A stretch of 5,368 nt of DNA from contig JAZNIS010000058.1 in the NCBI GenBank assembly GCA_045577635.1, positions 1-5,368 on the forward strand. The letters are read 5' to 3'. The position numbers and the translations under genes are program-made. Within the stretch, counting starts at the first letter, position 1; the number at the start of each line of letters is the position of its first letter. This stretch comes from UBA6345 sp045577635. Its GTDB lineage: Bacteria; Bacillota; Clostridia; Christensenellales; UBA1242. The notes beneath the pieces were generated by a model. It did not search any database. It saw nothing but the letters and a program-made list of their open reading frames with translations, and had not been told where the DNA came from. Of the stretch, positions 1 through 4,830 are shown one piece after another.

Positions 1-4
1 ATAA

Positions 5-379
5 GATATCACAATTCCCCTTGTTAAACCAAAACATGCTCAAACAGTTAAACCATTAAATGCTCGTAAACAATATATTGCAGATGAAATTGCAAGAATT
101 GAAAAAGAAATTGAGGAAATTGCTAAACAAGAAGAAATTATGTGGAACGAATATCGTAAAGCAAAAGAAGAAGCTAAAAAGCAAAAACTTGAATATCTTG
201 CTGAAAAAAGAAAAGAAAAAGAAATCGCAAAGGCAAACAAAAAATCTGCTAAACAAGAACAACAAGTAGAAAATAAACCAGAAACTGCTGAAAAAGTTGA
301 AACTGTGGAAACAGAAGATACAAAAACAGAAGATACAACCGAAGTTGAAATTGTTGAACCAGATAACAAAAATGAATAA
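5..379 (+). CDS. 3' part of a charged coiled-coil protein with acidic tail (5' end missing or disrupted)
   Basis: I do not recognise this protein. The frame is open from base 5 to the TAA at 377-379 and reads as real coding sequence throughout. It begins with a Pro/Lys-rich stretch (DITIPLVKPKHAQ...), continues with about 60 residues of Lys/Glu/Ala-rich helix likely to form a coiled coil (IARIEKEIEEIAKQEE onward), and ends in a Glu/Thr/Val tail with a TEDTK/TEDTT repeat. The frame has no ATG, GTG or TTG before ATG 140, and that ATG has no convincing Shine-Dalgarno site and lies inside the helix. A TAA at 2-4 is in the same frame, so the gene either enters from another frame (frameshift or assembly error near the edge) or starts unusually. 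Two Arg codons are CGT and GCT is common for Ala, unlike the AGA/AGG and GCA habit of the neighbours; this hints at high expression. No signal peptide or membrane segment is visible in the part seen. An alternative is a short 79-residue protein from ATG 140. Confidence 0.6.
   Translation, partial: DITIPLVKPKHAQTVKPLNARKQYIADEIARIEKEIEEIAKQEEIMWNEYRKAKEEAKKQKLEYLAEKRKEKEIAKANKKSAKQEQQVENKPETAEKVETVETEDTKTEDTTEVEIVEPDNKNE
311..338 (+). repeat. Short tandem direct repeat in the acidic tail
   Basis: ACAGAAGATACAA occurs at 311-323 and again at 326-338, a 15-base period equal to five codons. It encodes the TEDTK/TEDTT repeat of the upstream gene's acidic tail and looks like a slippage-type expansion in a low-complexity, probably disordered tail. 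Confidence 0.7.
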
Positions 380-383
380 TAAC

Positions 384-417
384 AAAAAAAATCCATCGTA
401 ATTGATGGATTTTTTTT
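384..417. terminator. Bidirectional intrinsic terminator between convergent genes
   Basis: A perfect 14-bp inverted repeat: eight A plus TCCATC (384-397), loop GTAATT, then GATGGA plus eight T (404-417). G398 and T403 could add a wobble pair. The GC-containing core is flanked by an A-tract on one side and a T-tract on the other, so it works as hairpin plus U-tract on either strand. It lies 4 bases after the stop of the plus-strand gene and 6 bases beyond the stop of the minus-strand GNAT-like gene, so it can end both. Confidence 0.9.
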
Positions 418-423
418 AATCTT

Positions 424-1509
424 TTAATTTAATTCCTTATAATAAACCACTCTTTTTTTGTGTTTAATATGTTCAAATTTTGCAACAAGTTTTTCATTAT
501 AATCACTTAAAATAATAGGATTTGTGTTAACACTTTTAATTTTATATTTTTTAAAACCTAATAAAAGTTTACTAGCAATTAATTCTTCAACACCCTTATT
601 TTTATGTTCTGGATGAACACAAATCATAAAAATTTCGGCATAGTTTGGCTTAATAAAATCCTTTGCAATTCTAAATGCTCTTAATGAAAGCAACCTTCCT
701 TTACTTTTATTTAAGCCCTTTGCAATTCCCGGAATAGCAACACCTAAACCAACAACTTTATCGTTTTTATCAACAACAATGCTAATAAAATCTAATAAAA
801 TTAAAAACTTAAAAGTGTTAATAAGTTTATCTTTTAAAATAGGAGTTATTGGCACTGCACCATAAAGAGGAATATAACATTCGTTAATCAAATCAAAAAC
901 TTGTGATTTATATTTATTTATTAACATTTTACGGTTAACAGTTTTTAAATTGCTATATTCATCATTTTCCAACTTAATTTTAAAACCATCGGAACTAAAA
1001 ACTTTACATTCCATAAAACTAGCATCAGATTTATAACCACATTTTTCAAACAATTTTTTATAGTAAGGAAAATTATATTGTGCAACTAAATTCCCTTGTT
1101 TGTTAAAATCTGAAACTTGCACACCCATTTTTTCTAGATCATTAAAACCCATAGGCCCATGAACACAGGTCATATCGTTTTGTTTAGCCCAACTTTCAAC
1201 TGCATTAAATAAACTTTCGGCAACTCCAACCGAATTAACCGAATCAAACCTAGTAATTCTTACCCTTTTTTGACCCTTTTTCTCATTATATAAGTTGTTA
1301 ATTATTGCACCAATTCTACCAACAATTACACCATTTTGTTTTGCTAAATAAAAAACTGTTTTTTCATCGTTAGATGTGTTTTTAAAAATAGAAAATTCGT
1401 GCAACATTAAATTTGGAACATAGTAAGAACAATCCCTATATAAATTTATAGGAAAATTTACAAACTCTTGTTGTTGCTTTTTTGTAATTACTTCTATAAT
1501 TTCTATCAT
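424..1509 (-). CDS. YghO-like GNAT-fold acyltransferase family protein
   Basis: This 361-residue protein resembles the YghO-type family of GNAT-related proteins, which are usually about 370-390 residues and have no established substrate. Visible family-like blocks are an N-terminal segment with LYRDCSYYVPN (residues 23-33), a beta hairpin VFYLAKQNGVIVGRIGAIIN (52-71), a central HGPMGFNDLEKMGV block (117-130), YNFPYY (145-150), a second GNAT-like strand pair KVVGLGVAIPG (251-261), the acetyl-CoA-loop position VHPEHKNKGVEEL (298-310), and a basic end HKKRVVYYKEL (350-360). There is no signal peptide or membrane segment, so it is probably cytoplasmic. I place the start at ATG 1509-1507: AGGTGA lies 5 bases upstream. 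The in-frame GTG at 1518-1516 is part of that Shine-Dalgarno site and would add only three residues. The canonical Q/RxxGxG/A loop is degenerate here (KNKGVE), so catalysis is uncertain. It lies downstream of the LysM gene on the same strand but has its own promoter candidate. Confidence 0.8.
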   Translation of the reverse strand: MIEIIEVITKKQQQEFVNFPINLYRDCSYYVPNLMLHEFSIFKNTSNDEKTVFYLAKQNGVIVGRIGAIINNLYNEKKGQKRVRITRFDSVNSVGVAESLFNAVESWAKQNDMTCVHGPMGFNDLEKMGVQVSDFNKQGNLVAQYNFPYYKKLFEKCGYKSDASFMECKVFSSDGFKIKLENDEYSNLKTVNRKMLINKYKSQVFDLINECYIPLYGAVPITPILKDKLINTFKFLILLDFISIVVDKNDKVVGLGVAIPGIAKGLNKSKGRLLSLRAFRIAKDFIKPNYAEIFMICVHPEHKNKGVEELIASKLLLGFKKYKIKSVNTNPIILSDYNEKLVAKFEHIKHKKRVVYYKELN

Positions 1510-1514
1510 TGTTT

Positions 1515-1520
1515 TCACCT
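1515..1520 (-). promoter_or_regulatory. Shine-Dalgarno site that decides the GNAT-like start
   Basis: Read on the minus strand, AGGTGA occupies 1520-1515 and is followed by AAACA and ATG at 1509. The spacing of 5 bases after GGTGA is close to the 3 bases seen for the LysM gene. The overlapping GTG (1518-1516) has no site of its own. Confidence 0.8.
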
Positions 1521-1529
1521 AACAACAAT

Positions 1530-1558
1530 AGTTTAACCTTTTTTTATTGCAGGGTCAA
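1530..1558 (-). promoter_or_regulatory. Sigma-70-type promoter candidate for the GNAT-like gene
   Basis: On the minus strand TTGACC (1558-1553) matches five of six -35 bases. After exactly 17 bases comes TAAACT (1535-1530), matching four of six -10 bases. Transcription would start near 1523, giving a leader of only about 14 bases that already contains the Shine-Dalgarno site. It lies in the 63-base gap after the LysM gene, so the GNAT-like gene may be expressed separately as well as by read-through. Confidence 0.55.
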
Positions 1559-1572
1559 ATATTAAAATAATT

Positions 1573-1995
1573 CTATTTTAATTTTATAATTTGACCAACA
1601 AACAATTTTGTTGTTGTTAAATTGTTTATTTTTATTATTTCGTCTTTATTTAATTTAAATTTATCACAAATACCACCAACTGTATCTCCCACACCTACAA
1701 CATAATAATCCTTATTTTTAGGTTTAAATAAATTTACGGTATCATTAAAATTATTACAAAACAATCCCCTTTTGCCCAACTCTGCCTTAACTTTGTTTGC
1801 ATCACCAAAATATAAAAATTCCCTTTCAAAATTAGCAACAACTTTAACAGCCATATCATTATTAGGAATTAAAATTTTATCTGGTAATTCATCAGTAATA
1901 TTGTTAATCCTTTTTATTTCCTGAACAGATACACTAAACTTATTTGAAATATCATTAATTGTTTCAAACCTATTAACATTATATTCTAAAATCAT
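1573..1995 (-). CDS. Two-LysM-domain protein without signal peptide
   Basis: A 140-residue protein with a LysM motif at each end. The first (about residues 4-45) reads YNVNRFETINDISNKFSVSV...IKRINNITD...ILIPN. The second (about 97-139) reads YYVVGVGDTVGGICDKFKLN...IIKINNLTT...GQIIKL. Both show the usual pattern: a Tyr-rich strand, T/D-T before helix 1, the N-N-L/I turn and the closing strand. LysM domains bind N-acetylglucosamine-containing glycans such as peptidoglycan. Residues 46-96 form a linker region I cannot assign. No signal peptide, anchor or catalytic domain is visible, which resembles cytoplasmically made spore-coat or inner-assembly LysM proteins more than secreted hydrolases. The start is well supported: AAAGGTGA lies 3 bases before ATG 1995-1993. 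It is divergent from the flippase gene and upstream of the GNAT-like gene, with no clear terminator between them. Confidence 0.88.
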   Translation of the reverse strand: MILEYNVNRFETINDISNKFSVSVQEIKRINNITDELPDKILIPNNDMAVKVVANFEREFLYFGDANKVKAELGKRGLFCNNFNDTVNLFKPKNKDYYVVGVGDTVGGICDKFKLNKDEIIKINNLTTTKLFVGQIIKLK

Positions 1996-2096
1996 ATATC
2001 ACCTTTTTAATATATATGCCTATAATAAAAAAATTTTGATTAATTTTTAATAATTACAAATTTTTTATAGAACAAATTAATAAACATATAAAAACA
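1996..2096. other. Divergent intergenic region
   Basis: This 101-base, nearly all-A/T stretch separates the LysM gene (minus) from the flippase gene (plus) and must hold or adjoin both promoters. Besides the minus-strand promoter candidate, the plus strand has TATAGA at 2066-2071 as a possible -10, but no good -35 sits at the right distance. The tracts AAAAAATTT (2028-2036) and AAATTTTTT (2058-2066) are inverted copies, which at this base composition may be chance. I see no operator, riboswitch or RNA gene. Confidence 0.4.
2022..2050 (-). promoter_or_regulatory. Promoter candidate for the LysM gene
   Basis: On the minus strand, TTAAAA (2050-2045, four of six -35 bases) is followed after 17 bases by TATTAT (2027-2022, five of six -10 bases). 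Transcription would begin near 2015, leaving a leader of about 20 bases with the AAAGGTGA site. The region is so AT-rich that chance matches are common. Confidence 0.4.
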
Positions 2097-3635
2097 ATGT
2101 TTAGGGGTGATATTATTAAATCTTTATTTAAAGCCGTGGCAATAATAACAATATTTTCAGTTTTAACCAGATTGATGGGTTTTGTTTTTAAAATATTTCT
2201 TTCCAGAACACTTCCTGCTAGTGAATTAGGAATTTACACAATAGTTGTTTCTGTGTTTATTGTGTTTGCAACAGTGTTAAGTTCAGGTTTACCTTTGGCA
2301 GTATCAAAAAGCACAACAATAAATGGTAACAATCCTAAAAAAAGCACTGCTGCCGTTTCATCTGCATTAATTATTTCCTTAATTTTATCAACAATTATAA
2401 CAGCCATAATATTACTTGCAAAACCATTACTAGCTGCCTATTTTAAAAGCAACACTGCCTACACACTTCTTTTATATATGATTCCTGCAATTGTGTTTAC
2501 AGGCATATACTCTCCTTTTAAAGGATACTTGTGGGGTAAAGAAAAGTTTTTTTATGTAAGCCTTGTTGAATTTATTGAACAAATTATTAGGATTGGTTGC
2601 TTCTTTATTTTTGTTTATTTTTTCAATTTTTCTAATGACTTATTTCCTGCTGGAATTTCTGTAAGTGTTGCATGTGTTTTAAGCACCATTTTGGGAATAT
2701 TGTTCTTTTATTTATCAAAAGGAAGATTAAATAGCCCCAAAAACCACTTTAAATCTGTTTTTAAGTCAGCAACACCCATAACTCTGGTTAGGTTGTTTAC
2801 AGGGCTTATGCAGCCCTTAATGGCATTTTTATTGCCAATTAGATTAGTTGTTGCTGGTTTTACTAACGAACAAGCATTAGGTCAATTAGGAATTGCTATG
2901 GGCATGACACTTCCCCTTTTAACAATACCATCAACACTTATTGGATCACTAGCAACAGCAATTGTTCCCAACATAACCGAACTTAATAACAAACAAAATT
3001 ATTCTAAACTTAAATCACAAATAAGTTCTGCAATTAATTTTACTATTTGTTGTTCGTTTATTGTATTACCATTTTTTATTGCAGTTGGCGAACAGTGTTG
3101 TTTGTTTTTGTTTGACAATATAATAGCAGGAACATATTTAAAATATGGTTGCTGGATTATAATTCCTATGGGAATATCACAAATAACAACTTCAATATTA
3201 AACAGTTTAAATTTAGAAACTAAAACCTTTAAATATTATATTTACAGCTGCATAGTTTTAGTTGCCTGCATATTTTTGCTTCCTAAATATATAGGTATTT
3301 ATTCTTTATTGTTTGGTATGGGATTAAGCACTGCAACAATTGCAATTTTAAACATTATTAAAATCAACAAAACAGTTAAAACAAACAAAACTTATTTGCC
3401 AACACTTTTAAAGTTAACAATGTTTACCCTGCCAACAACACTTCTAACAAAATGGAGTTACAAAATTATTGCTTTAATTTTTCCAAAATTTATCTCTTTA
3501 ATAATTGTGGGTTTAATTTCCGTTATTTGTTTTACAGTTTTAATGACAACATTTAATGTTATTGATATAACATACTTTACAGGAATATATAATAGAAAAA
3601 TCAGCATTAATAAAAGAAAAAAAGCACAAACATAA
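2097..3635 (+). CDS. Polysaccharide/lipid-linked precursor flippase, SpoVB/MurJ-type (MOP superfamily)
   Basis: A polytopic membrane protein of 512 residues with about 14 hydrophobic segments, the usual size and layout for MOP-superfamily flippases (SpoVB, YtgP/MurJ, Wzx). These move undecaprenyl-linked peptidoglycan or polysaccharide precursors across the cytoplasmic membrane. Typical blocks are TRLMGFVFKIFLSRTL (24-39), GIYSPFKGYLWGKEKFFYVS followed by EFIEQIIRI (136-166), the TGLMQPLMAFLLPIRL helix (235-250) and GMTLPLLTIPSTLIGSLATA leading to VPNITE (269-295). These resemble SpoVB more than other branches, but the substrate cannot be read from sequence. ATG 2097 has no Shine-Dalgarno site. 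A strong one (AGGGGTGA, 2103-2110) lies inside the frame, four bases before ATT 2115, and family members normally begin right at the following KSLFK. The true start may therefore be ATT 2115 (506 residues). The last codons and stop lie within the terminator hairpin. It appears to be monocistronic. Confidence 0.9.
   Translation: MFRGDIIKSLFKAVAIITIFSVLTRLMGFVFKIFLSRTLPASELGIYTIVVSVFIVFATVLSSGLPLAVSKSTTINGNNPKKSTAAVSSALIISLILSTIITAIILLAKPLLAAYFKSNTAYTLLLYMIPAIVFTGIYSPFKGYLWGKEKFFYVSLVEFIEQIIRIGCFFIFVYFFNFSNDLFPAGISVSVACVLSTILGILFFYLSKGRLNSPKNHFKSVFKSATPITLVRLFTGLMQPLMAFLLPIRLVVAGFTNEQALGQLGIAMGMTLPLLTIPSTLIGSLATAIVPNITELNNKQNYSKLKSQISSAINFTICCSFIVLPFFIAVGEQCCLFLFDNIIAGTYLKYGCWIIIPMGISQITTSILNSLNLETKTFKYYIYSCIVLVACIFLLPKYIGIYSLLFGMGLSTATIAILNIIKINKTVKTNKTYLPTLLKLTMFTLPTTLLTKWSYKIIALIFPKFISLIIVGLISVICFTVLMTTFNVIDITYFTGIYNRKISINKRKKAQT
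2103..2110 (+). promoter_or_regulatory. Strong Shine-Dalgarno site inside the annotated flippase frame
   Basis: AGGGGTGA lies 6 bases after the ATG at 2097 and ends 4 bases before the in-frame ATT at 2115. The same GGTGA core sits 3 and 5 bases before the ATG of the LysM and GNAT-like genes, so its position fits initiation at ATT 2115 rather than at the upstream ATG. Confidence 0.55.
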
Positions 3636-3649
3636 GTTTGTGTTTTTTT
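3617..3649 (+). terminator. Intrinsic terminator overlapping the end of the flippase gene
   Basis: Seven A (3617-3623) precede a 7-bp perfect stem, CACAAAC (3625-3631) and GTTTGTG (3636-3642), with loop ATAA and then seven T (3643-3649). G3624 and T3643 can add a wobble pair and the A and T tracts extend the stem. The stem's left arm codes for the last residues and the TAA stop (3633-3635) is in the loop. It separates the flippase transcript from the DUF421 gene downstream. Confidence 0.88.
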
Positions 3650-3654
3650 ATTAG

Positions 3655-3686
3655 TATAAATTAAAAAAATTAAACAACAATATAAT
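3655..3686 (+). promoter_or_regulatory. Possible promoter region for the DUF421-DUF4363 pair
   Basis: After the terminator only 37 bases remain before the DUF421 ATG, so a promoter should lie here. TATAAA (3655-3660) could be a -10 with a start near 3667. A perfect TATAAT (3681-3686) abuts the ATG, but using it would place the transcript start after the start codon. Neither has a good -35, and no Shine-Dalgarno site is present. Confidence 0.3.
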
Positions 3687-4406
3687 ATGACTTTTACTTT
3701 AATAACCAGAAGTTTAATAATTTACTTTATTGTTTTTATTTTAATAAGATTAATGGGTAAACGACAAATTGGCGAAATGCAACCCTTTGAACTTGTTATA
3801 ACATTAATAATGGCAGATTTAGCAACAATACCCATGGCAGAAACTGCACTTCCTTTAATTCATGGAATTATACCAATAATAACCTTAACCCTACTACATT
3901 TTTTAATAAGTTTTTTATGTATGAAAAGTTTAACATTAAGAAAATTAATTAATGGAAAACCAATTATTGTAATAAATCCAAACGGTGTTGATTATAAAGC
4001 ATTAAAAAAATTGAGCATGACCGTAAATGATTTAATGGAAAATTTAAGAAGTTGTGGATATTTTAATTTGGAAGAAATTCTTTATGCAATTATTCAAACT
4101 AATGGAACTACAAGTGTTTTACCCAGAACAGCTTATGCCCCATTAACAGCAAACACTGTAAAAGTTGAAACAGAACCAGCAAGTTTACCAATTATATTAA
4201 TTAGCGAAGGTAAATTTGTTAAAGAAAATTTAAACCTAGCAAATATAAACCACAACTTTATTTCTAAACAAGTGTCAAAAATAAAATTAAAACCAACCGA
4301 TATATTCTTTGCATCAATTAATACCGAAGGAAAAATGTATATTCAGCCAAAAGTTGGTTGCTTTAAAATTATTGAAACAAACTTTAAGGGAGAAGAAAAA
4401 TGGTGA
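3687..4406 (+). CDS. DUF421 family (YetF-like) membrane protein
   Basis: A 239-residue protein with three N-terminal hydrophobic segments (about residues 5-21, 34-50 and 58-78) followed by a soluble cytoplasmic portion, the standard layout of the DUF421/YetF family. The signature RLMGKRQIGEMQPFELVI (21-38) is almost textbook. The soluble part opens with NGKPIIVINPNG (89-100), then TVNDLMENLRSCGYFNLEE (112-130), AIIQTNGTTSVLP (134-146), and a second beta-rich half starting LPIILISEGKF (167-177). The biochemical role of the family is unknown; a relative called 2Duf, found in some Bacillus spores, affects spore heat resistance. The start fits the family, since the Met lies just before the first helix, yet no Shine-Dalgarno site precedes it. 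The gene overlaps the following DUF4363 gene by 7 bases, so the two are surely co-transcribed. Length is normal and the frame is intact. Confidence 0.92.
   Translation: MTFTLITRSLIIYFIVFILIRLMGKRQIGEMQPFELVITLIMADLATIPMAETALPLIHGIIPIITLTLLHFLISFLCMKSLTLRKLINGKPIIVINPNGVDYKALKKLSMTVNDLMENLRSCGYFNLEEILYAIIQTNGTTSVLPRTAYAPLTANTVKVETEPASLPIILISEGKFVKENLNLANINHNFISKQVSKIKLKPTDIFFASINTEGKMYIQPKVGCFKIIETNFKGEEKW
4386..4392 (+). promoter_or_regulatory. Shine-Dalgarno site of the DUF4363 gene
   Basis: AAGGGAG within the end of the DUF421 coding sequence lies 7 bases before ATG 4400. It supports that start over the neighbouring GTG at 4403 and shows that the second gene has its own ribosome entry despite the overlap. 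Confidence 0.75.
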
Positions 4407-4789
4407 AAAGAATTATTACTATTTCGGCATTGTTTAGTTTGTTAATTATTTTGGCTTTTTATGAACTTGTTGCAGTTAATAATTTAATTACAAATCTAAA
4501 TGAACAAGCAACTAACCTACAAACAGAAATTTACGAAAACAAAGAATTTGTTTCTAACAGCATAAACTCTGTAAAAAAAACAAAAGAATATTGGAATAAA
4601 AACGAAATTATTTTAACACTTATGTTTAATCATAAAGATTTAAGCACTATAACCGACACATTAAGCCGATTATATAGTTATGTTGAAAACAATGACTATG
4701 ATAATGCCATAGCCGAAGTAAACCTACTTAAACAATACTCCGAAAAAAATAAATGGATAATGGGATTTAACTTTCAAAACATTTTATAA
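4400..4789 (+). CDS. DUF4363 family membrane-anchored protein
   Basis: A 129-residue protein with a basic N-terminus (MVKR) and a single hydrophobic helix (about residues 5-24) that is likely an uncleaved anchor. A helical, probably extracytoplasmic domain follows. Its pattern YWNKNEIILTLMFNHKDL (64-81), then SRLYSYVENNDYDNAIAEVN (89-108) and a closing FQNIL fits the DUF4363 family of small clostridial membrane proteins. Function is unknown. Genes of this family are, to my knowledge, often found directly after DUF421 genes. Here the start codon overlaps the DUF421 stop (ATGGTGA), so the pair is translationally coupled and the products probably act together, perhaps with this helical domain outside the membrane and the DUF421 domain inside. 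The length is ordinary for the family. Transcription ends at the hairpin just after the stop. Confidence 0.82.
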   Translation: MVKRIITISALFSLLIILAFYELVAVNNLITNLNEQATNLQTEIYENKEFVSNSINSVKKTKEYWNKNEIILTLMFNHKDLSTITDTLSRLYSYVENNDYDNAIAEVNLLKQYSEKNKWIMGFNFQNIL

Positions 4790-4829
4790 AAAAAGAAAAT
4801 GTTATAATTTAATAACATTTTCTTTTTTT
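4788..4829. terminator. Long bidirectional terminator between convergent genes
   Basis: A perfect 18-bp inverted repeat: seven A, GAAAATGTTAT (4788-4805), loop AATTTA (4806-4811), then ATAACATTTTC and seven T (4812-4829). It starts within the DUF4363 stop codon and ends one base before the stop triplet of the minus-strand gene. The A- and T-tracts let it terminate transcription on either strand. Confidence 0.9.
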
Positions 4830-4830
4830 G

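Noticed and set aside
60..269. Plus-strand Lys-rich open frame MLVNNILQMKLQ...
   Set aside because: It is a frame-shifted reading of the same A-rich sequence, with no start signal. The frame ending at 379 has better codon character and a terminator right after it.
40..396. Minus-strand Ser/Phe-rich open frames opposite the first gene
   Set aside because: They are antisense to a Lys/Glu-rich coding sequence, whose AAA/GAA codons read as Phe and Ser on the other strand. They run into the terminator and have no ribosome site.
1561..1582. Perfect 9-bp inverted repeat ATTAAAATA / TATTTTAAT with a 4-base loop at the end of the LysM gene
   Set aside because: The stem is A/T only and there is no T-tract after it on the minus strand, so it is too weak to be a terminator. 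Such palindromes are expected by chance at this base composition.
2028..2066. Inverted AAAAAATTT / AAATTTTTT tracts in the divergent intergenic region
   Set aside because: They could form an operator or bent DNA, but homopolymeric A/T tracts are everywhere in this window and nothing else marks the site.
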